Part shown: one piece after another, positions 1-6,406 of the stretch
Layout: every line of letters starts with the position of its first letter
Numbering within the stretch: position 1 is the stretch's first letter
NCBI GenBank assembly: GCA_017613485.1
Contig: JAGADS010000144.1
Coordinates: forward strand, 1 to 24,649
DNA: 24,649 bases
Origin: Treponema sp.
GTDB lineage: Bacteria; Spirochaetota; Spirochaetia; Treponematales; Treponemataceae
Direction: 5' to 3'
Made by a program: the position numbers and the translations under genes
Notes under the pieces: model-generated
Database searches by the model: none
What the model saw: only the letters and a program-made list of their open reading frames with translations
What the model was told of the DNA's origin: nothing

Positions 1-142
1 TCATGTATGGAAGAGCCAGTACGGAGACATTACTGCGGTTGCGGTCTACATCCAGAGGCTCAGGAAAAAAATTGAGGAAGATCCATCCCATCCAAAGCAT
101 ATAACAACACTTTTTGGAATGGGCTATAAGTTCGAGAAATAA
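1..142 (+). CDS. OmpR/PhoB-family response regulator, C-terminal fragment
   Basis: Only the last 46 codons are in the window, read from base 2 and ending at TAA 140-142; the start lies upstream. The fragment is the C-terminal winged-helix DNA-binding domain of an OmpR/PhoB response regulator. The recognition-helix segment reads VAVYIQRLRKKIEED and the wing reads ITTLFGMGYKFEK, close to the family's 'hIxTvrGxGYxf' ending. The receiver domain cannot be seen. The gene lies 12 nt upstream of a sensor kinase, so it is almost certainly the cognate regulator in one transcript. The DNA targets and the stimulus are unknown. Confidence 0.88.
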   Translation, partial: HVWKSQYGDITAVAVYIQRLRKKIEEDPSHPKHITTLFGMGYKFEK

Positions 143-154
143 AACGGAGTCGCC

Positions 155-1552
155 ATGAAGATACGGTCGCAGCTGAACATTCTTATTCTAGGTATCATAC
201 TTATTCCTCTGATTTCCGTTATTGCCGTTCCTGTATATCATTATGCCACGTCCAGCGAAAGAAGGCTCTTGAAGGGATATAAGGAAATACGGGATATGGG
301 GGAATATGACTTGAGTGAGGATGACTGGGAAATGATCCGCATGGAGATTAAAAACATTCCTCCCACAGTTCAGGTTGCAATCTATTATGACTACAGCATT
401 TTGATTTCAAATATTCCGGAGCTTAAGGCAGGAAGCATACTTACTCCTGGTGAGATATGGGGATTCATCACATCGACAAATACTGAGTATGACTATCAGA
501 TGCAGGCCCCCATGATGGAGAGGCGGCACTACATAAATGAATACGAACCGGAAGTGATTGTCATAAGCAGGTCAAAGGTTGTTCCCAAACAGAGCAGAAG
601 ATGGAACCGCCTGATTTTTCCCATATTCGTCGGTATACTCGTATTTGAGGTTTTCTGCATTACACTTTTAATCAGGCTGTCAAGGACAATATCATCGTCA
701 ATAACACTGCTTCAGCAGAAGACACAGAAAATTGCGGACGGAGCGCTTGACACAAAGCTTGAGCAGAATAAACGAAGCGTAAAGTCCAACGAAATAACAT
801 CGCTTACCGAAAGCCTTGAGCGCATGAGGATCTCGCTAAAGGATGAGCAGGAAAGACGCAATAAATTCATAATGGGAATTAGCCATGACCTCAGGACACC
901 GGTTGCCCTCATAAAGGGATATTCCGAGGCAATTACAGACGGTGTGGTGAGCGATATGGACGAGATAAAGAAATCACTTGGCATAGTGGAGACAAAGGCC
1001 GATCAGCTTGAATCCATGATAAACGACCTTATCAACTATGTTAAGCTCAATAATGCCGACTGGCTTCAAACCCTGGAACCGATTTCCCTTAAGCCTCTGC
1101 TGGAAAATTTTGCCTCCTCCTCAAAATCTACGGCAGAGGTTTATAGTCGGAATATCATCATAGAAATAGACGTGGACGAAAACCTCAGGGTTCCGATGGA
1201 CAGGAATCTTGTGAACCGTGTGCTTGAGAACCTGTTCAGCAATGCACTCCGCTACACTAAGGACGGGGATTCCATAACGATTCGCGGCATTCAGGAAAAG
1301 GACTGTGTAAGGGTATCTGTCTGCGATACTGGAATAGGCATGGAGGAAAAGGACCTGCAGCGCATATTTGACCTCTTCTACCGTGCAAGCAATTCAAGAA
1401 GGGAGCAGGGTATGGGAATAGGTCTTTCTGTGGTAAAGACTGTTATCGATGCACACGGCTGGAAGATCGGAGTTGAATCCGAATTGGGAAAAGGTTCCTC
1501 GTTCATCATCACCATCCCGCTGGAAAATGCACTTGTGAGCAAAAGCTGCTGA
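155..1552 (+). CDS. Membrane sensor histidine kinase (HAMP, HisKA, HATPase_c)
   Basis: This is a 465-aa sensor kinase of the EnvZ/PhoR type that should phosphorylate the regulator encoded just upstream. A first membrane segment lies at about residues 7-28, followed by an extracytoplasmic sensor region of about 120 residues with no domain I can name. A second membrane segment lies at about 153-175, followed by a HAMP linker. The H-box MGISHDLRTPVALIKGYSEA places the phosphoacceptor at His244. The N-box Asn is near 363, the DTGIGM box starts at Asp391, and the G2 box GMGIGL is at about 419-424. All catalytic motifs look intact. The ATG at 155 has only a weak purine-rich site upstream (ACGGAG), which fits translation coupled to the regulator. 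The 3' end overlaps the convergent miaA by 44 nt. The signal sensed is unknown. Confidence 0.93.
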   Translation: MKIRSQLNILILGIILIPLISVIAVPVYHYATSSERRLLKGYKEIRDMGEYDLSEDDWEMIRMEIKNIPPTVQVAIYYDYSILISNIPELKAGSILTPGEIWGFITSTNTEYDYQMQAPMMERRHYINEYEPEVIVISRSKVVPKQSRRWNRLIFPIFVGILVFEVFCITLLIRLSRTISSSITLLQQKTQKIADGALDTKLEQNKRSVKSNEITSLTESLERMRISLKDEQERRNKFIMGISHDLRTPVALIKGYSEAITDGVVSDMDEIKKSLGIVETKADQLESMINDLINYVKLNNADWLQTLEPISLKPLLENFASSSKSTAEVYSRNIIIEIDVDENLRVPMDRNLVNRVLENLFSNALRYTKDGDSITIRGIQEKDCVRVSVCDTGIGMEEKDLQRIFDLFYRASNSRREQGMGIGLSVVKTVIDAHGWKIGVESELGKGSSFIITIPLENALVSKSC

Positions 1553-2468
1553 TTGTTTTTTCAATGCCGTCTATGTCATCTGCATGAATCACGGTTCCTG
1601 ATATTCCGTTCATGTAGGTGTACTGTTTCTTTGCATAGCGGTGGCTGTGGTGCTGGATTCTTTTGATCAATGCCTCGTCTTCCTGGCTTTCTCCGTCAAA
1701 GAACTCACTGTAGCCTATTGCCTTCATTCCGGGGCTGTATTTTCCGTAACCCATCTGCCTTAGCTTTTCAACCTCATTCCTAAGGCCTTTCTTGAACATT
1801 GATACAACACGCTGGTCTATGCGTTCGTACAGTTCTTTTCTGTCCCTCTGCAAAATTATCGTGCAGAATGAGTACTCCGAGCGTTCTTCCACAGGGATCA
1901 TGTATGAGCTGAGTGTTTTTCCGCTGCTGTAGTATACTTCCAGGGCACGGCATATCCTGTAGCCGTCATGCAGGTCGATTTTTCCTGCATATTCCGGATC
2001 AATTGTCTTTAGCTCGTGGTACAGGGCGGCATTTCCCTCTGAGCTTAATCTTTTCTTTATTTTTTCACGCATCTCAGAATTGCTGATTGGGGTAGGTGGA
2101 AGTCCCAGCAAAAATGCCCTGATATAAAATCCCGTTCCTCCGACGATTACCGGCATTTTCCCCCGTGAATGTATTTCCCTGCATATTCTGTCGGCTTCCT
2201 CAAGAAATTCACCCGCGCCAAACTGTTTGTCCGGCTCAACCACGTCAACCAGATGATGGGGAAGGGATGCCGTTTCCTCCGGGCTTGGCTTTGCGGTTCC
2301 AATGTCCATGTATCTGTAGACGGCCTGACTGTCGGCACTGATGATTTCTCCGGTTCCTTTAAAACACGAAAGACTGCCTTGGCCAAATATCTTCTGGACT
2401 AAAGCAGTCTTACCGCATGCTGTCGGGGCAAAAATGACAATAACCGGTATTTGCCCTTTGCTGTTCAT
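1509..2468 (-). CDS. miaA: tRNA dimethylallyltransferase MiaA
   Basis: This 319-aa protein is MiaA, which transfers a dimethylallyl group from DMAPP to N6 of A37 in tRNAs that read codons starting with U. The P-loop is APTACGKT at residues 14-21, where most family members have GPTA(S/A)GK(T/S); the Ala and Cys are unusual but keep the Lys-Thr. The motif SADSQAVYRYMDIGTAKP contains the probable catalytic Asp46. HHLVDVVEPD and VIVGGTGFYIRAFL are further family blocks, and the length is normal. The start at 2468 lies 2 nt after the rpoZ-like stop, so the two genes form one minus-strand unit. The final 44 nt run antisense to the end of the histidine kinase gene, leaving no space for separate terminators. 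Confidence 0.95.
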   Translation of the reverse strand: MNSKGQIPVIVIFAPTACGKTALVQKIFGQGSLSCFKGTGEIISADSQAVYRYMDIGTAKPSPEETASLPHHLVDVVEPDKQFGAGEFLEEADRICREIHSRGKMPVIVGGTGFYIRAFLLGLPPTPISNSEMREKIKKRLSSEGNAALYHELKTIDPEYAGKIDLHDGYRICRALEVYYSSGKTLSSYMIPVEERSEYSFCTIILQRDRKELYERIDQRVVSMFKKGLRNEVEKLRQMGYGKYSPGMKAIGYSEFFDGESQEDEALIKRIQHHSHRYAKKQYTYMNGISGTVIHADDIDGIEKTISSFCSQVHFPAGW

Positions 2469-2470
2469 GT

Positions 2471-2674
2471 CTATTGCTCTGATTTCTGTTCAATTCTGTA
2501 CTGAACTTCGTTTGTGAAAAGCTGGCGTGCTGCTAGGCTTACCACCTTGTCATCATTTTCCTCGATAAGCGGATCCTTTACCATTGCAAGCTGATAAGCA
2601 CGACGACTGGCTGCAACAGTGATTTCATAGATACTGCCCTTAAATTTTACAAGATTTTCAAGTGGAAAAATCAT
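2471..2674 (-). CDS. rpoZ: RNA polymerase omega subunit-like protein
   Basis: This 67-aa protein resembles the omega subunit, which binds the beta' C-terminus and helps RNA polymerase assemble. The block YEITVAASRRAYQLAMV corresponds to the conserved omega 'yelvllAakRArqL' helix. The later NDDKVVSLAARQLF segment matches the 'ndKptviALrEi' element. It is slightly shorter than most bacterial omegas. On the minus strand the start codon is preceded by a purine-rich AGAGGTAGAG site. The gene directly precedes miaA with a 2-nt gap. I am confident of the gene and fairly confident of the assignment, because short omegas have few diagnostic residues. Confidence 0.8.
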   Translation of the reverse strand: MIFPLENLVKFKGSIYEITVAASRRAYQLAMVKDPLIEENDDKVVSLAARQLFTNEVQYRIEQKSEQ

Positions 2675-2745
2675 TTTCTCTACCTCTGAAACAATGATTG
2701 TATTATTTTATAGTATTTTTTTGTCTATGTCCATAGGGAGGTTTA

Positions 2746-2773
2746 TAATTCGTAATGCGTAATTCGTAATGCG
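2746..2773. repeat. Two perfect tandem copies of a 14-bp unit
   Basis: The unit TAATTCGTAATGCG occurs at 2746-2759 and again at 2760-2773 without a mismatch. It lies in the divergent spacer between rpoZ and flbD. The unit itself contains two near-copies of TAAT(T/G)CG. It could be a replication-slippage duplication or a double binding site; the sequence alone does not decide. Confidence 0.85.
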
Positions 2774-2816
2774 GAAATTAATCATTATTACCCTCAAAAT
2801 AAGGAAAATTTGGTTC

Positions 2817-2844
2817 TCAAGTTGAAAAATGAAAATTCCGATAA
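2817..2844 (+). promoter_or_regulatory. Candidate sigma28 (FliA-type) promoter for flbD
   Basis: TCAAGTTG at 2817-2824 matches 6 of 8 bases of the enteric sigma28 -35 consensus TAAAGTTT. TCCGATAA at 2837-2844 matches 7 of 8 of the -10 consensus GCCGATAA. The spacer is 12 nt against the usual 11. A start near 2851 would give a leader of about 70 nt before flbD. A FliA/WhiG sigma factor is encoded downstream in the same block, so a feedback loop is possible. This is a consensus match only. Confidence 0.4.
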
Positions 2845-2886
2845 GTTAGAAGAGGAAAAAATGTACGGAAAAACGGTGCAAGATAC

Positions 2887-2918
2887 TTGACGACTTTTTC
2901 AATAGCGTACATTATATA
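2887..2918 (+). promoter_or_regulatory. Candidate sigma70 promoter immediately before flbD
   Basis: TTGACG at 2887-2892 is a good -35 box. At 17 nt spacing the -10 would be CATTAT (2910-2915); TATATA at 2913-2918 is an alternative at a looser 20-nt spacing. Either choice puts the transcription start within a few bases of the flbD ATG at 2924, giving a leaderless or nearly leaderless message. No clear Shine-Dalgarno sequence precedes that ATG, which fits this reading. Confidence 0.45.
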
Positions 2919-2923
2919 GAGAT

Positions 2924-3121
2924 ATGATAGAAGTAACCAGATTGAATGGAAAAAAGTACTGGATAAATCCTCACCAGATCGAAAGTATGGAACAGAATCC
3001 TGATCTTACTTTGACCCTTCTCTCTGGAAAAAAAGTCGTGGTTACCGAGGCTCCGCAGGATATAGTGGACAAGATTGTCGAGTATAGAAAGCGGATAGGC
3101 GGATTTAATCAGGAATTATAG
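2924..3121 (+). CDS. flbD: FlbD/SwrD-family flagellar protein
   Basis: This 65-aa protein belongs to the small FlbD family. It begins MIEVTRLNGKKYWINPHQIE and carries the characteristic 'TLLSGKKVVVTE' beta segment and an IVDKIVEYR helix. It is unrelated to the sigma54 activator of Caulobacter that has the same name. The Bacillus relative SwrD raises flagellar motor torque, which fits its place directly before motA-motB. In the classical treponemal fla operon this gene follows flgE, whereas here it heads the block behind an intergenic region. In-frame extension upstream is blocked by TAG at 2903-2905, so ATG 2924 is the start. Only weak purines (AGAGAT) precede it. A terminator-like hairpin begins at its stop codon. 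Confidence 0.93.
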   Translation: MIEVTRLNGKKYWINPHQIESMEQNPDLTLTLLSGKKVVVTEAPQDIVDKIVEYRKRIGGFNQEL

Positions 3122-3142
3122 CCTGACATTCAGGGCTTTTTT
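3120..3142 (+). terminator. Terminator-like hairpin between flbD and motA
   Basis: AGCCTGA (3120-3126), loop CAT, and TCAGGGCT (3130-3137) form a 7-bp stem with one bulged G, followed directly by a run of six T (3137-3142). The 5' arm overlaps the last two bases of the flbD stop codon. It has the shape of an intrinsic terminator or attenuator. It would lower transcription of motA and beyond relative to flbD unless read through. Confidence 0.55.
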
Positions 3143-3199
3143 GTGCTCGTATCATATCATTGCCGTTCTGAGTAATGAAAAGGGAGGATTTTCTCTAAA

Positions 3200-3982
3200 A
3201 TGGATTTTGCGTCAATTATAGGTTTCTTTGGCGGTCTTGCCATGATTATGCTGGGTGTGTTCAGTTCCGGCGGTTCTTTGGGAGATATTTTTGATATTCC
3301 GTCAATTTTCGTAACGGTTGGTGGTTCGTATTTCTCTCTGTGGATTGTAGCTCCAATTGAACAGGCTATTGGTGTATGGAAAATCCTCGGCAGGTGTTTT
3401 AAGAAATATGATTATGGTGAAGCCCGCACAGTGCGTGAGATGGTAGCACTCAGCGAAAAGGCACGCCGTGAGGGTATTCTTGCATTGGAAGACGGACTTG
3501 ATGATCTTGATGATAAGTTCCTCCGCTCAGGACTCCGCCTCATGGTCGACGGTCATGACGGTGCTGCAATCCGTGCGATTATGGAAAGCGAGATGTCGCA
3601 GGTTGAATCCCGCCACATGGAATGGATAAATGTTGTTACCCAGTGGGCTGGTTTTGCCCCTGGTTTTGGTATGATGGGTACCGTTATCGGTTTGATTGGT
3701 ATGTTGAACAACTTGGAAGACAAGAGTTCTCTTGGTCCTAACATGGCTGTTGCTTTGGTTACAACCCTTTACGGTTCGTTCCTTGCAAACTGGCTCTTCG
3801 GTCCTATGGCTCAAAAGCTTCAGTGGCAGAATAACCGTGAGATGAACGCAAAGGAAATGATTCTTGAGGGAGTTCTTTCCATCCAGACTGGTGACAACCC
3901 GAGAATTCTGGCAACAAAACTGCTTACATACTTGAGTCCGAAAGACAAGAAAATTGTTGAACCCGAAGTATTAAAAGACTAG
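3200..3982 (+). CDS. motA: Flagellar motor stator protein MotA
   Basis: This 260-aa protein is the stator subunit that forms the proton or sodium channel with MotB and pushes on FliG. Four membrane segments are visible: about residues 3-22, 32-52, 148-172 and 180-205. The block GFAPGFGMMGTVIGLIGML contains Pro154, and ANWLFGPMAQKL contains Pro202. These match the two functional prolines of E. coli MotA (173 and 222). The long cytoplasmic loop between helices 2 and 3 is charged, as expected. The ATG at 3200 follows AGGGAGGA at a rather long spacing of about 11 nt. The 78-nt gap after flbD holds the terminator-like hairpin; motB follows 18 nt downstream. Confidence 0.96.
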   Translation: MDFASIIGFFGGLAMIMLGVFSSGGSLGDIFDIPSIFVTVGGSYFSLWIVAPIEQAIGVWKILGRCFKKYDYGEARTVREMVALSEKARREGILALEDGLDDLDDKFLRSGLRLMVDGHDGAAIRAIMESEMSQVESRHMEWINVVTQWAGFAPGFGMMGTVIGLIGMLNNLEDKSSLGPNMAVALVTTLYGSFLANWLFGPMAQKLQWQNNREMNAKEMILEGVLSIQTGDNPRILATKLLTYLSPKDKKIVEPEVLKD

Positions 3983-4000
3983 TGCGCAAGAGGTTAGACT

Positions 4001-4720
4001 ATGGCAAGAAAGAAGAAAGAGCCTGGTAAGCCGTCAACCGCGTGGCAAGGAACTTATGGCGATATGATTACACTTATGTTGTGTTTCTTCGTCATGCTTT
4101 ATGATCCTTCGGAGTCAGATGCAGTTCAGATGGCGGCATTGCAGGCTGCAATTACAAATACCCGTACCGGTGGTAATCAGTCACTGAATCCCGGTAAGCT
4201 TTCTGATTTAGGTAATACAGTAAGTGCCTTACCTTCGTCAGAGCGTGGTACAATGCTTGCTACTGCAAAGAAGAAGGCCGTTACGATTTTCAGCCCAGAT
4301 GTAAAGACAAACCGCATCACTGTTACAAGTGATGAAAGGGGACTTGTTATTTCACTGCTGTCCGATACATTTTTTGAGCAGGGCAGTGCAGATTTGAATG
4401 TAGCAGAGAACAGGGAAACATTGATGAATTTAGTCACTTTCTTCAATGACCCTGAAGTCAGTAAATTCAGATATAGAATCGAAGGTCATACAGATGACAA
4501 TCCTGTTTCTGTTGAATCCTCGTTCAAAAGCAACTGGGAGCTTTCTGCCGCACGTGCCGCAGAAGTGCTTCATTATCTGAGTTCTTTAGGTGTAAGTGAA
4601 TCCAATTTTTCTATAGCAGGCTATGCAGACACAAGGCCGCAGTTTGACAACAGCACGCCGGAAGGTCAGGCATATAACCGAAGGGTTGATATAGTGATTT
4701 TGGATGAAGGGCATTTTTAA
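4001..4720 (+). CDS. motB: Flagellar motor stator protein MotB
   Basis: This 239-aa protein is the stator subunit that anchors MotA channels to peptidoglycan. A short basic N-terminus (ARKKKEP) leads into one membrane helix, TYGDMITLMLCFFVMLY. Asp21 sits where the ion-binding Asp (Asp32 in E. coli) is expected. A linker of roughly 80 residues precedes an OmpA-like peptidoglycan-binding domain. That domain shows YRIEGHTDDNPV, the WELSAARAAEVLHYL helix, and FSIAGYADTRP followed by NRRVDIVI. Both the ion-carrying and wall-binding halves look functional. An AGAGG site lies 8 nt before the ATG. The gene is directly downstream of motA. Confidence 0.96.
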   Translation: MARKKKEPGKPSTAWQGTYGDMITLMLCFFVMLYDPSESDAVQMAALQAAITNTRTGGNQSLNPGKLSDLGNTVSALPSSERGTMLATAKKKAVTIFSPDVKTNRITVTSDERGLVISLLSDTFFEQGSADLNVAENRETLMNLVTFFNDPEVSKFRYRIEGHTDDNPVSVESSFKSNWELSAARAAEVLHYLSSLGVSESNFSIAGYADTRPQFDNSTPEGQAYNRRVDIVILDEGHF

Positions 4721-4748
4721 AAATATGCTATACTTTAAAATACGAAAT

Positions 4749-4756
4749 GCCGATAA
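4749..4756 (+). promoter_or_regulatory. Consensus sigma28 -10 octamer upstream of fliL
   Basis: GCCGATAA at 4749-4756 matches the full sigma28 -10 consensus and lies in the 72-nt motB-fliL gap, about 37 nt before the fliL ATG. The -35 is poor: only about 3 of 8 bases match at the standard spacing, and a TAAA at 4736-4739 is too close. An 8-mer like this can arise by chance in a window of this size, so it is a weak candidate. Confidence 0.25.
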
Positions 4757-4792
4757 ATAATTAAGAAGCATTTTTCTAATTTGGAGGAAATT

Positions 4793-5347
4793 ATGGCAGA
4801 CGATAACGCAGCAGACGATATTGGAGACTTGGAAGAAGGCGCAACCACCTCTAAGAAATCAGGTGGCCTGAAGGGTGCATTTCCCCAGCTGCTGAAATGG
4901 ATTTTGATTGCTCTTGCGGCTGTCATCTTCATCGTTACGGTGGTTTGGTGTGCTGTATACTTTATAGGAAAAGGCGGTAAAAAGCAGACTGACAACGGAC
5001 CGATCGGACAGGTGTATACAACCAAGCGTGAAGTTTACGACTGGTATACCTCACTTGATCAAATCCGCACGAACACTGATGAAGAGATTCCTTCCAGCGT
5101 AGTGGTTCAAGTAGCATTGGGCTATAAGAAGGACGACAAGGCTGCTTCTACAGAAATTACAAACCGTCGTATCGAAATTACAGACTTCTTGAGACGTTTC
5201 TTCTCTGAGCAGACATCAATGGATTTGAAGCCACAGAATGAGGAAATCTTGAGACAGAATATTCGTGACCAGATTAATGACGAAATCCTGAGCGACACGA
5301 GTATCCGTGATGTCCGGTTCACAACATTGGACGTAGTACAGCAGTAA
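4793..5347 (+). CDS. fliL: Flagellar basal body-associated protein FliL
   Basis: This 184-aa single-pass membrane protein is FliL, which surrounds and stabilises the stator and supports torque. An acidic N-terminus (DDNAADDIGDLEE) is followed by one membrane helix at about residues 33-59. A periplasmic domain then contains VVQVALGYKKDD and ITDFLRRFFSEQT, matching the SPFH-like FliL fold. The start is ATG 4793 rather than the in-frame TTG at 4781. The ribosome binding site GGAGG (4783-4787) lies downstream of that TTG and 5 nt before the ATG. It sits between motB and fliM, its usual place. The end shows QINDEILSDTSIRDVRFTTL, resembling the FliL C-terminus. Confidence 0.93.
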   Translation: MADDNAADDIGDLEEGATTSKKSGGLKGAFPQLLKWILIALAAVIFIVTVVWCAVYFIGKGGKKQTDNGPIGQVYTTKREVYDWYTSLDQIRTNTDEEIPSSVVVQVALGYKKDDKAASTEITNRRIEITDFLRRFFSEQTSMDLKPQNEEILRQNIRDQINDEILSDTSIRDVRFTTLDVVQQ

Positions 5348-5371
5348 AAGACAGCTTAGGTGGGATAGGGA

Positions 5372-6406
5372 ATGAATGAAGTTTTATCGCAGGACGAAAT
5401 AGATCAGCTCCTGCAGGCTATCAGTTCTGGTGACAATGATTCCGACGATTTTAAGCCGGTATCTGACACCAGGCGTATTAAAATTTACGACTTCCGAAGA
5501 CCGGATAAATTCTCAAAGGAACAGATTCGTACTGTTTCCAATATGCATGAAACTTTTGCCCGTCTTACAACGACAAGCCTTTCAGCTCAGTTGCGGACAT
5601 TGGTACATGTACACGTAGCATCCGTAGATCAGCTTACATACGAAGAATTCATTCGTTCAATTCCAACACCTACAACCCTGGCTGTTATCAACATGGATCC
5701 TTTAAAGGGTAATGCTGTTCTTGAAATTGCTCCGGAAATTACTTTTATCATGATAGACCGTCTTTTCGGCGGTTCTGGAGATACAGGCGGTAAAGTAAAC
5801 CGTGATCTTACTGATATTGAACAGTCAGTAATGGAAGGTATCATCGTCCGTATTCTTGCCAATATGCGTGAGGCATGGACTCAGGTTATTGACTTAAGGC
5901 CAAGGCTTCAGCAGATAGAAACTAACCCGCAGTTTGCACAGATTGTTCCTCCGAGTGAAATGGTTATCCTTGTAACATTGGAGATCAAGATTGGTGAGGA
6001 AGCGGGTATGATGAATATCTGTATTCCGTATATTACGATTGAACCTATAGTCTCAAAGCTTTCATCACAGTTCTGGTTCAGTTCAGTAAGAAGAAGCTCA
6101 ACGACTCAGTATCTTGGAACTTTAAAGGAAAAGCTTTCTGACGTTGACATGGAATTGATTGCAGAGCTTGGCAGCATGAATGTTCCGATCAAGGATGTTC
6201 TGAATCTGCACATTGGTGACGTAATCAGGTTCAATACAAGCAAAATAAATGATCCGCTGGTACTTAGCGTGGGCAGCCAGAAGAAATTCTACTGTCAGCC
6301 GGGTGTCATCGGAAAGAAAAGGGCAGTACAGATTATCGAAAAGATAAAAGCAAGTGACGAAGATGAATTTGAAGAGTTAACAGCTGAAGGAGAAGAATCT
6401 TTATGA
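5372..6406 (+). CDS. fliM: Flagellar motor switch protein FliM
   Basis: This 344-aa protein is FliM, the C-ring subunit that binds phosphorylated CheY and sets rotation direction. The N-terminal motif LSQDEIDQLLQAI (residues 4-16) is the CheY-P-binding peptide. A CheC-like middle domain runs to about residue 230 and includes RLFGGSGDTGG, close to the FliG-contact GGxG motif. A SpoA-type C-terminal domain (about 250-330) includes LGSMNVPIKDVLNLHIGDVI. The gene follows fliL by 24 nt and overlaps fliY by 4 nt (ATGA), indicating translational coupling. Its upstream site is AGGTGGG rather than GGAGG, as also seen before fliO and flhA. Confidence 0.97.
   Translation: MNEVLSQDEIDQLLQAISSGDNDSDDFKPVSDTRRIKIYDFRRPDKFSKEQIRTVSNMHETFARLTTTSLSAQLRTLVHVHVASVDQLTYEEFIRSIPTPTTLAVINMDPLKGNAVLEIAPEITFIMIDRLFGGSGDTGGKVNRDLTDIEQSVMEGIIVRILANMREAWTQVIDLRPRLQQIETNPQFAQIVPPSEMVILVTLEIKIGEEAGMMNICIPYITIEPIVSKLSSQFWFSSVRRSSTTQYLGTLKEKLSDVDMELIAELGSMNVPIKDVLNLHIGDVIRFNTSKINDPLVLSVGSQKKFYCQPGVIGKKRAVQIIEKIKASDEDEFEELTAEGEESL

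Noticed and set aside
4781..4792. TTG start for fliL at 4781
   Set aside because: The GGAGG ribosome site lies inside this extension and is correctly spaced for ATG 4793.
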